From NCBI GenBank assembly GCA_964480635.1, contig CAYZQE010000034.1, positions 1-23,635 on the forward strand: a stretch of DNA of 23,635 nt, in the 5' to 3' direction. The notes under the pieces are model-generated. The model worked only from the letters and a program-made list of their open reading frames with translations, had not been told where the DNA came from and searched no databases. Positions within the stretch are counted from its first letter, which is position 1; each line of letters starts with the position of its first letter. The DNA is from CAYZQE01 sp964480635. GTDB lineage: Bacteria > Pseudomonadota > Gammaproteobacteria > GCA-001735895. Shown here piece after piece: positions 6,729-13,087 of this stretch. Both the position numbers and the translations under genes were made by a program.

Positions 6729-7358
6729 ATGAATAAGCATGCTTTAGCCACATTATTATTGTTAGCCAGCCCCTCGATTTTTGCTAATGAAGCGCCTTCA
6801 AAGCATGTGATGATTAGTGCTGGAGTGCAATCTATCGAATTAATGCATGATGGCGATAAAGTCATGCTGACGCGCAATCAAAATAAAAGCAACGAAATAG
6901 TCGATTTTTACAAGTCAACATCTCGTGGCAAAATTCAACCCATGTTTCCTTTTAAACCCCATCAGGTAGAAACATTAGGCGAATTGGAAATGATGGATTA
7001 TTTAAAGCAGTTTTCAGCAGGTGATGACGCTATCATTATCGTGGATTCAAGAACTAAAGCTTGGGTCAATCGCAGTGGTATGATTCCTGGTGCCGTTAAT
7101 ATCCCCTTTACTGAATTTAAAAGTACAGAAAATGCTCGTGATATTATGGAAGACCAATTTGATGTGTTAACGGGTGAAACCTTTGATTTTAGCAATGCCA
7201 AAACATTGGTGATGTATTGCAACGGTGTTTGGTGTGGACAGTCTCCTACGGCGATTAAAAAATTATTATCAATGGGTTACCCTGCCGCTAAAATTAAATA
7301 CTTTCGTGGTGGCATGCAAAACTGGAAAGCATTGGGTTTAAATACAGTTAATTTTTAA
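6729..7358 (+). CDS. Periplasmic rhodanese-domain protein
   Basis: A 209-residue protein with a signal peptide (about residues 1-19, ending SIFA-N) and one rhodanese domain (about 80-205). IIIVDSRT (103-109) and GMIPGAVNIPF are the usual domain opening, and the active-site loop is YCNGVWCGQSP with nucleophile Cys164 and a second Cys169. FRGGMQNWKALG is the standard domain end. Rhodaneses carry persulfide sulfur on the active-site Cys; the substrate here is unknown. Residues 20-80 look like a small extra domain of unknown function. A ribosome site (AAAGGAA) precedes the ATG. It is 84 bases after the fliL-like gene and 22 bases before the next gene, so probably in one transcript. Confidence 0.88.
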   Translation: MNKHALATLLLLASPSIFANEAPSKHVMISAGVQSIELMHDGDKVMLTRNQNKSNEIVDFYKSTSRGKIQPMFPFKPHQVETLGELEMMDYLKQFSAGDDAIIIVDSRTKAWVNRSGMIPGAVNIPFTEFKSTENARDIMEDQFDVLTGETFDFSNAKTLVMYCNGVWCGQSPTAIKKLLSMGYPAAKIKYFRGGMQNWKALGLNTVNF

Positions 7359-7380
7359 TTCATTTTATTCTACTTTTTGC

Positions 7381-8217
7381 ATGAATATAGAGACAAAAGC
7401 GAGTCGATTTAAACAGTTACATTTAAATGACGATGTTTTTATTATGGCAAATGCATGGAATGCAGGCAGTGCTGTTTTACTCGAAGACTCAGGCTTTAAA
7501 GCCATTGGCACTACCAGTGCGGGCATCGCTTTTAGCCAAGCAATACCAGATTATGAAGGGCTGCTTTCTTTTGAAGACGCGCTATCAGAAACGCATAAAA
7601 TAGCCCAAATAACCAAAATCCCCGTCAGTATGGATGCGGAAAATGGCTACGGCCACACCAGTAAAGACGTTTACGATAATATGAAATTAATTGCCCAAAC
7701 AGGTGTGGTTGGGGCAAGTATTGAAGACTTTACGGGTGATAAAAACAAACCCTTGTACGATACTGCTTTAGCAGTTGAGCGCATACAGGCAGCTAAGCAA
7801 GCAGTTAGTGAGCTTCATTATCCTTTTATGGTGACTGCAAGGGCAGAATGTTATTTGACGGGGCATCCTGATGCCTTTAACGAGTCATTACATCGATTAC
7901 AAAAATACCAAGAAGCAGGCGCTGATTGCTTGTTTGTTCCGGGTATTAAAGACATCAAAACAATAAAGACTTTTGTGCAAGAGCTTGATGCGCCTTTGAG
8001 CGTGGTTATGGGTTTAAAAGGCAAACCTATAACGGTGGCAGAACTACAAGATGCGGGTGTCTCACGAATTAGTATTGGTGGTTCTTTAGCTCGTGCAACA
8101 TTTGGTTTAGTACAACAGGCGGCGCAAGAAATGTTGCAGCTCGGCACATTCAATTATTCACAACAACAAATGCCTGATGCTGATTTGTGTGCGTTGTTTT
8201 CACGCGACGAACAATAA
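7381..8217 (+). CDS. Isocitrate lyase / PEP mutase superfamily enzyme
   Basis: A 278-residue cytoplasmic (beta/alpha)8 enzyme of the PEP mutase/isocitrate lyase superfamily. The sequence shows the substrate pocket GTTSAG (43-48), the metal region SMDAENGYG with Asp85 and Glu87, GASIED with Glu115, TARAE with Arg154, and SIGGSLARA. After IED, lyases of this superfamily carry a K(K/R)CGH catalytic loop; here the segment reads FTGDKNKPLYD with no Cys, so isocitrate or methylisocitrate lyase activity is unlikely. Members without the Cys include oxaloacetate decarboxylases, oxaloacetate hydrolases and phosphonate enzymes, and I cannot choose among them. No ribosome site is visible before the ATG, which suggests translational coupling to the rhodanese gene 22 bases upstream. 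Confidence 0.88.
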   Translation: MNIETKASRFKQLHLNDDVFIMANAWNAGSAVLLEDSGFKAIGTTSAGIAFSQAIPDYEGLLSFEDALSETHKIAQITKIPVSMDAENGYGHTSKDVYDNMKLIAQTGVVGASIEDFTGDKNKPLYDTALAVERIQAAKQAVSELHYPFMVTARAECYLTGHPDAFNESLHRLQKYQEAGADCLFVPGIKDIKTIKTFVQELDAPLSVVMGLKGKPITVAELQDAGVSRISIGGSLARATFGLVQQAAQEMLQLGTFNYSQQQMPDADLCALFSRDEQ

Positions 8218-8274
8218 ATAATTTCATGACGTGAATTTAAGACTGTTTAAGTGTTTTGATAATTTAAAGCAAAT

Positions 8275-8302
8275 AAAGCTTAGACTAAGCATTAAGCTTT
8301 TT
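8275..8302 (+). terminator. Weak hairpin followed by T's
   Basis: AAAGCTTA (8275-8282) pairs perfectly with TAAGCTTT (8293-8300) around a 10-base loop, followed by TTC. The stem is AT-rich, so termination would be weak. It sits between the PEP-mutase-family gene and the esterase gene and may mark the end of the fliL-like transcript. Confidence 0.4.
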
Positions 8303-8374
8303 CTATAAAAGGCAATGCGTTTTAATAAGTTTTAATCTAAATGTCATGTTGACCTTAATAAGGTATGTTTATCC

Positions 8375-9352
8375 ATGAAATATAATCATCTCATTAAATA
8401 TGTCATTATTTTATATAGTATTTTGTTGTTTTCTTTTAATGCAAATGCAGAATTATGGGCTTGTAAAGCAGCTAAAGTAAAAGCCAATAAAACGACCACG
8501 GGCTGCCTGAAAGTTGATGAATTAAAGCGCGAATACCGCTTACAATTACCAAATAAAAAATCACTAAAAACATCTTCGCTGCCTTTGTTAATTGGCCTTC
8601 ATGGTGGTGGCGGTAAAGCAAAGCGTTTTCAACGTTATGCGGATTTTAACAAAGCTTCAAAGTCTTTTATTGCTGTTTATCCACAAGGTATTAAAAAACA
8701 TTGGAATGATGGGCGCAGCACTGTTAATGCGCAAATTGATGATGTTGAATTTTTGAATCAATTGGTCGAACATCTAAGTAAAAAATTATCCTTACCCATT
8801 GATATGAACCAAATATATATTGCAGGCATGTCTAATGGAGGTTTAATGGCATTAAGAATGGCGTGCGAACAGCCAAGTTGGTTAAGTGGTGTTGCGGTGG
8901 TTGCAGCAACAATGAGCCCAGAAATAGAGGCTCATTGCCGAGCTAAAACTCATTTAAAGCCGCTTAAAATGGTTTTTGTTTTTGGCGATAAAGACACTGC
9001 ATTTTTAACCAATGGTAAACAGGTTAATCCTGTAAAGCCTAGTCAGCAACGTGGTCATCATATTGGTATTAAAAAGACAGTTCAGTTTTGGAAAAAAGTA
9101 AATCGCTGCTCACAGCAAAATTTAAACAGTATTTTAAATAATGACCCTCAAGATAAAACCAGTATTGTCAAAAACCAATACCAAGGGTGTGAACAAGCGG
9201 TTGTTTTTTATGACGTTAAAAATGGGGGGCATCGATGGCCAAGCCCGAACTCAAGCAATGGAAAATTTTTAGTAAAACGATTGAATGTTGGTATTGCCAG
9301 CCAAGATATGAGTGCAGGTAAAGAAATTGTAAAGGTGTTTTTAAAGCGCTAA
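8375..9352 (+). CDS. Secreted polyhydroxybutyrate-depolymerase / feruloyl-esterase family hydrolase
   Basis: A 325-residue alpha/beta-hydrolase with an N-terminal signal peptide (residues 1-25, ending NANA-E). The oxyanion segment is GLHGGGG (74-80), the nucleophile elbow GMSNGG with Ser153, the likely acid Asp205 or Asp207 in FGDKDT, and the catalytic His286 in NGGHRWP. This pattern belongs to the esterase PHB-depolymerase/LpqC family, whose members act on short polyesters or on feruloyl and acetyl esters. The substrate is not determinable here. Cys residues near 30/43, 164/188 and 245/272 suggest disulfides, in keeping with export. The start is chosen for the signal peptide; only a weak AAGG, 11 bases upstream, could serve as ribosome site. 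It is probably transcribed alone, 157 bases after the previous gene. Confidence 0.87.
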   Translation: MKYNHLIKYVIILYSILLFSFNANAELWACKAAKVKANKTTTGCLKVDELKREYRLQLPNKKSLKTSSLPLLIGLHGGGGKAKRFQRYADFNKASKSFIAVYPQGIKKHWNDGRSTVNAQIDDVEFLNQLVEHLSKKLSLPIDMNQIYIAGMSNGGLMALRMACEQPSWLSGVAVVAATMSPEIEAHCRAKTHLKPLKMVFVFGDKDTAFLTNGKQVNPVKPSQQRGHHIGIKKTVQFWKKVNRCSQQNLNSILNNDPQDKTSIVKNQYQGCEQAVVFYDVKNGGHRWPSPNSSNGKFLVKRLNVGIASQDMSAGKEIVKVFLKR

Positions 9353-9359
9353 ACTGCTC

Positions 9360-9413
9360 GCCATTCTTACTTTACAATAAGCAAGAATGGCATTCAAAAA
9401 TTGAATGAATGGC
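9360..9413. repeat. Cluster of inverted repeats between convergent genes
   Basis: GCCATTCTT (9360-9368) pairs with AAGAATGGC (9383-9391), with extra CTT/AAG pairing inside. Immediately after, CATTCAA (9391-9397) pairs with TTGAATG (9401-9407). A third GAATGGC at 9407-9413 could pair with the first arm instead. It lies between the stops of the esterase (plus) and thioredoxin-like (minus) genes. There is no clean T-tract, so it may be a rho-dependent end, an mRNA 3'-stabilising hairpin, or a poor intrinsic terminator. Confidence 0.55.
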
Positions 9414-9415
9414 GT

Positions 9416-9772
9416 TTAAGCCGACTCTTTAGTTTTGCGAACCTCATCCATATCTAAGGTTTTAATTTTATTAATTAGTGCCTCAATTTCATTTTCTGGA
9501 ATGCTTCCTGGTTGTGCATACACAAGCATTTGTTCGCGAAAAATCATGATGGTGGGAATAGATCGGATAGAGAAGTGTTCGGCAATTTCACGTTCTTCTT
9601 CGGTGTTTACTTTAGAAAATACAACGTCGGTATATTTTTCAGAGGCAGCTTCAAAAATAGGAGCAAAGTTTCTACAAGGGCCACACCAAGGTGCCCAAAA
9701 ATCAAAAATAACGATATTATTATCTTCGACAAGAGCTTCGATGGTCTCTCTTTTTGCTTCAATTACAGCCAC
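9416..9772 (-). CDS. Thioredoxin-like protein
   Basis: A 118-residue thioredoxin-fold protein with active site W29-C30-G31-P32-C33 in FWAPWCGPC and the cis-Pro at Pro73 in IRSIPTIMIF. There is no signal peptide, so it should be cytoplasmic, with dithiol-disulfide exchange the likely chemistry. The C-terminus is longer than in E. coli Trx1 and charged (LDMDEVRKTKESA), and FRNFAPIFEAASEKY differs from classic TrxA, so it may be a secondary thioredoxin. The start is the GTG at 9772-9770 with GGAG six bases upstream. An ATG two bases upstream of it (ATGTGG) is out of frame and is not the start. It follows the LON-domain gene by 76 bases but has its own TATAAT. Confidence 0.93.
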   Translation of the reverse strand: MAVIEAKRETIEALVEDNNIVIFDFWAPWCGPCRNFAPIFEAASEKYTDVVFSKVNTEEEREIAEHFSIRSIPTIMIFREQMLVYAQPGSIPENEIEALINKIKTLDMDEVRKTKESA

Positions 9773-9801
9773 ATGGTGCTCCGAAAGTTGGGGTAAATAA
9801 G

Positions 9802-9807
9802 ATTATA
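9802..9807 (-). promoter_or_regulatory. Putative -10 box of the thioredoxin-like gene
   Basis: TATAAT on the minus strand, 29 bases upstream of the GTG start, in the 76-base gap after the LON-domain gene. A weak TTATGA lies 18 bases upstream. This suggests that the thioredoxin-like gene can be expressed apart from the mpl operon. Confidence 0.45.
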
Positions 9808-9848
9808 CTGGTTTTAAGCTTATTTCATAAGAAAAAACGAATGTAGTG

Positions 9849-10451
9849 CTATTTTTTTCGATCAGCGTACTGAATAACGCCAATTCTTATCAGCTCTGCG
9901 TGTAAGATAACAGCGCGATCCAAACATTGAGGTACTTCTAATAAGCGTTGTTTTATGGTGTTATCAAGCGGTAAAAAATGAATCAGCTGATATAGCGTTA
10001 AGTAAAAAGAGGTGGCGTTCCCAATGGGTTTACCTTGTTGAGCGGTAATGTGTTGAAGTAGCTCCGGCATGTAGTTGTATTGCTCTGGCGTTTCAATTAA
10101 CTCATCTTCTTCATAATAGGTTATTTCAGCGGTGATTAAGCCATCTGTTTGTGCATCGGTTGAGACAATTTCAAAGCGTTGAAAGCCTTCTGCTGTAATG
10201 CCAAGTAAGCCATCGCTTCGGTCTTGCCAAGAGCTTATGTTAGCTAAAGTACCAATAGCAAAAACTTCAGACTGAGCATCTGTTTCTTCACCCTTATAAA
10301 TATGAATGACGCCAAAAGGAGCGTTATTGCGCATGCAATTCGCAATCATGTCGGTATAACGCGGCTCAAAAATTTTTAGTTCGAGCTTAACGCTAGGGTA
10401 AAGCACTGTTTTAAGTGGAAATAATGGAACGCTACGAGTATCGCTACTCAT
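9849..10451 (-). CDS. LON substrate-binding-domain protein
   Basis: A 200-residue protein consisting of a stand-alone LON N-terminal (PUA-like) domain: VPLFPLKTVLYPSVKLELKIFEPRYTDMI at the start, GTLANI and the LLGITAEGFQRFEI strand, then a helical C-terminal bundle. It lacks the AAA ATPase and Ser-Lys protease domains of Lon, so it is not a protease by itself; its function is unknown and it may bind proteins or peptides. The ATG at 10451 is preferred over one six codons upstream because AGGTGG lies at a proper distance. The choice makes its first bases overlap the last 8 bases of ubiX (ATGAGTAG), showing translational coupling. It is the last gene of the membrane protein-mpl-ubiX group. Confidence 0.88.
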   Translation of the reverse strand: MSSDTRSVPLFPLKTVLYPSVKLELKIFEPRYTDMIANCMRNNAPFGVIHIYKGEETDAQSEVFAIGTLANISSWQDRSDGLLGITAEGFQRFEIVSTDAQTDGLITAEITYYEEDELIETPEQYNYMPELLQHITAQQGKPIGNATSFYLTLYQLIHFLPLDNTIKQRLLEVPQCLDRAVILHAELIRIGVIQYADRKK

Positions 10452-11055
10452 CGTGCCACCTAGGTGCAATATCGTTAGCGATTCCCGCTTGGTCTAAAAT
10501 GCGCGACACAATAAAATCAATTAAGGCTTCTACTGTATTTTCACCATTATAAAATCCTGGGTTTGGCGGTAAAATAGACACACCGATTCGAGAGAGCTTA
10601 AGCATGTTTTCTAAATGGATAGGTGAAAAAGGGGTTTCGCGAGGTACTAAAATGAGTTTTTTGCCTTCCTTAATCACCACGTCAGCAGCTCGATGAATTA
10701 AATTGTCGCTGGTACCACAAGCAATGGCTGCAAGTGTCCCCATGGTGCAAGGGCACACAATCATGGCTTCACTGACGGAAGAGCCGCTGGCAACGGGCGC
10801 AGTCCATTGGTCTTTGCCATAAACACTGAGTTGTTTGGCATCGGCATTAAAATAGGCAATGATTTGAGCGTGCATTTTTTGTGGTGAGCCAGTGAGCTTA
10901 AGCTGTGTTTCCATGCCAAACACAATTTGCCCCGGTTGCGAGCAAATAAACTGAATGTGATAATCGGTGGTGAATAAAAATTCGAGCAGGCGCAAGGTAT
11001 ATGCAGCACCAGAAGCACCGGTCATAGCAATGGTAATTGTTTTATTTTTATTCAT
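10444..11055 (-). CDS. ubiX: Flavin prenyltransferase UbiX
   Basis: Transfers a dimethylallyl group to FMN to make prenylated FMN, the cofactor of UbiD-type decarboxylases used in ubiquinone synthesis; cytoplasmic. The 203-residue protein shows the flavin-binding TGASGAAYTLRLLE (12-25), GSSVSEAMIVCPCTMGTLAAIACG, and LILVPRETPFSPIHLENMLKLSRIGV with the conserved RETP. Length fits the family. Its start overlaps the end of mpl by 8 bases (ATGAATAA) and its end overlaps the LON-domain gene. ubiD is not in the window. The mpl-ubiX pairing is inferred to reflect co-expression, not a shared pathway. Confidence 0.96.
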   Translation of the reverse strand: MNKNKTITIAMTGASGAAYTLRLLEFLFTTDYHIQFICSQPGQIVFGMETQLKLTGSPQKMHAQIIAYFNADAKQLSVYGKDQWTAPVASGSSVSEAMIVCPCTMGTLAAIACGTSDNLIHRAADVVIKEGKKLILVPRETPFSPIHLENMLKLSRIGVSILPPNPGFYNGENTVEALIDFIVSRILDQAGIANDIAPRWHDE

Positions 11056-12376
11056 TAATATTTTTTAAAGCAGTGATGAAACGTTGGTGAATGCCTTCAA
11101 AGCCGCCATTACTCATGATAATAACGCGATCATTGGTTTTGCAATTTACCACTAATGCATCAATTATAGCTTGTGTTTGAGGCAGACTATGAAATTTATC
11201 GGCACTAAAATCAGCATTTATATGACCGTTGTCAAAGATATAGACCTCATCGGCTGAATTGAAAACAGTCGGCAGGGTTGCATCATGAACCCCCGAACTC
11301 ATAGTGTTTGAACGCAGTTCTAATACCGCAATAACGCGTTGCTTAGATTCTTCTTTAAGGCCATCTAAGGTCATTTCAATAGCGGTTGGGTGATGCGCAA
11401 AGTCATCAATTACTTGTATGCCATTAATAGTTGCCAAGAGTTCTTGGCGACGCTTAACGCCTTTAAACGTCGCCATTGAACGGATGCCATGAGCCAGTGG
11501 CACACCTGCATGACGAGCCGCTAAAATCGCCGATAATGCGTTTAATTGATTGTAAGTACCGCTTTGTTGTAGTGAAAGGGTATAAGTTTTGTTTTCTACG
11601 TGATCTATAATGCAGCCCTCTTTTATTTCAAAATCAGCGTGTTCATTGCTACCAAAGCTCATGGTTTCAGACCAGCAGCCTTTGTCTAAAACATCGTCTA
11701 AATTACTGATGTCTTTATTATGTAACACTAAACCTGTTTGCGGGATGATGCGCACTAAATGGTGAAATTGTTTTTTAATAGCCTCTAAATCATCAAAGAT
11801 ATCAGCATGGTCAAATTCAAGATTATTTAAAATGGCTGTACGTGGATGATAGTGCACAAATTTAGAGCGTTTATCAAAAAAAGCAGTGTCGTATTCATCT
11901 GCTTCAATGACAAAAAAAGGGGCATTACCTAAGCGGGCAGAGTGTTCAAAATTACTGGGAATTCCACCAATCAAATAGCCTGGGTTTAAATCGTTATCTT
12001 GTAAAATCCAAGCCAGCATACTGCTGGTAGTTGTTTTGCCATGTGTGCCTGCCACGGCTAATACCCAACAATCTTTCAAAACATGCTCATACAACCATTG
12101 CGGTGCTGAAATATAGTTAAGATTTTTATTTAAAATGGCTTCTATTTGCTCATTGCCACGAGAAATAGCATTGCCAATAATAAATATGTCAGCGTTAAGG
12201 TCTAAGTTTTCAGTCGTGTAGCCTTCGTATAAAGTGATGCCCGCCTTTTGTAACTGAGTGCTCATTGGTGGGTAAACGTTGGCGTCAGAACCAGACACCT
12301 CATAACCTTTTTCGCGAGCAAGTAATGCTATGCCGGCCATAAATGTGCCACAAATACCTAATATGTAAATCTTCAT
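11048..12376 (-). CDS. mpl: UDP-N-acetylmuramate:L-alanyl-gamma-D-glutamyl-meso-diaminopimelate ligase
   Basis: Murein recycling enzyme: joins the recovered tripeptide L-Ala-gamma-D-Glu-meso-DAP directly to UDP-MurNAc using ATP; cytoplasmic. The 442-residue Mur-ligase-fold protein begins MKIYILGICGTFMAGIALLA, which is the typical Mpl opening. The ATP P-loop is AVAGTHGKTTTSSM (about 108-120), with EADEYDTAFFDKRSKF and NNLEFDHADIFDD in the central domain and IDDFAHHPTAI before the C-terminal domain. The GTHGKTTT and DEYDTAFFDKRSKF motifs separate it from MurC. Length agrees with E. coli Mpl (457). Its ATG overlaps the stop of the upstream membrane-protein gene (ATGA). Confidence 0.95.
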   Translation of the reverse strand: MKIYILGICGTFMAGIALLAREKGYEVSGSDANVYPPMSTQLQKAGITLYEGYTTENLDLNADIFIIGNAISRGNEQIEAILNKNLNYISAPQWLYEHVLKDCWVLAVAGTHGKTTTSSMLAWILQDNDLNPGYLIGGIPSNFEHSARLGNAPFFVIEADEYDTAFFDKRSKFVHYHPRTAILNNLEFDHADIFDDLEAIKKQFHHLVRIIPQTGLVLHNKDISNLDDVLDKGCWSETMSFGSNEHADFEIKEGCIIDHVENKTYTLSLQQSGTYNQLNALSAILAARHAGVPLAHGIRSMATFKGVKRRQELLATINGIQVIDDFAHHPTAIEMTLDGLKEESKQRVIAVLELRSNTMSSGVHDATLPTVFNSADEVYIFDNGHINADFSADKFHSLPQTQAIIDALVVNCKTNDRVIIMSNGGFEGIHQRFITALKNINE

Positions 12377-12942
12377 GAATTACCTGATGATAAAGAAATG
12401 ACGATCACTTCAAATAGAATAAGATAATTAAAAGAAAGAGCGGCGGCCATAAAGGTGCTTATGTCAAAGCTGCGTTTAAAGATATGCGAAATAATCAATA
12501 GATTCCAAACGATTAAAAGGAGCGTAATGTTTATGGCGCTTTGACTGACTTCTTCACCCGCTAAAAACTGAGGGATAAATAAATAAAAAATGGGGGCGCT
12601 GATTAAGCTAATAACCATGCCAATGCCAACTAAGGCGGACAATGTTTGAAAAAAACGTTCAGGAGTACGTTTAATTTTTAGGCCGAGATAAACGAATAAG
12701 GTTAGCAAACTCAACTCAATGAAAATTTGCATTAAAACATTGTTGAATGATGCATGAGTGTCGAGTAAAAACAGATTAATAGCACAATAAATAAGAAACG
12801 CTTTGAATACACAATTAATATTAAAAGGTAATTGCTCTGGCGATGCTTTTAGAAAAGCAATTTTAAAATAAATGCTTAAACACTGTAAAAATGAATGCCC
12901 TTTATTTTTATGGATGGGAGTAACGTTATCGTTTTGGTTCAT
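12373..12942 (-). CDS. Five-segment inner-membrane protein of unknown function
   Basis: A roughly 189-residue protein with a short polar N-terminus and about five hydrophobic segments (near FKAFLIYCAINLFLL, IFIELSLLTLFVYLG, LVGIGMVISLISAPIFYL, ITLLLIVWNLLIIS and FNYLILFEVIVISLS). The layout resembles Yip1-like membrane proteins, but I do not recognise it with confidence. It is the first gene of the group with mpl, and its TGA overlaps the mpl ATG. The start is uncertain: ATG at 12942 or ATG at 12960 (six residues longer). Neither has a well-spaced ribosome site; GAGG lies 12 bases before the former, and TAGGG abuts the latter. Confidence 0.75.
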   Translation of the reverse strand: MNQNDNVTPIHKNKGHSFLQCLSIYFKIAFLKASPEQLPFNINCVFKAFLIYCAINLFLLDTHASFNNVLMQIFIELSLLTLFVYLGLKIKRTPERFFQTLSALVGIGMVISLISAPIFYLFIPQFLAGEEVSQSAINITLLLIVWNLLIISHIFKRSFDISTFMAAALSFNYLILFEVIVISLSSGNS

Positions 12943-13049
12943 AGCAATATCATACCTCATCCCTAATTTTGGTATAGCGTTAATCAGAAATTCATCAGGG
13001 TATTATTGCAAAATTCAGTTTATATAACGAAAAAATTAAAAACTTTAAC

Positions 13050-13055
13050 TATACT
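13050..13055 (+). promoter_or_regulatory. Putative -10 box of the hybrid kinase gene
   Basis: TATACT, 33 bases before the kinase ATG, within the 127-base region divergent from the membrane-protein gene. No clear -35 is visible. The leader has no recognisable ribosome site, so the kinase is probably translated weakly. Confidence 0.35.
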
Positions 13056-13087
13056 TTTAGCTTAGGCCACCAACTAAAAAATATTCA

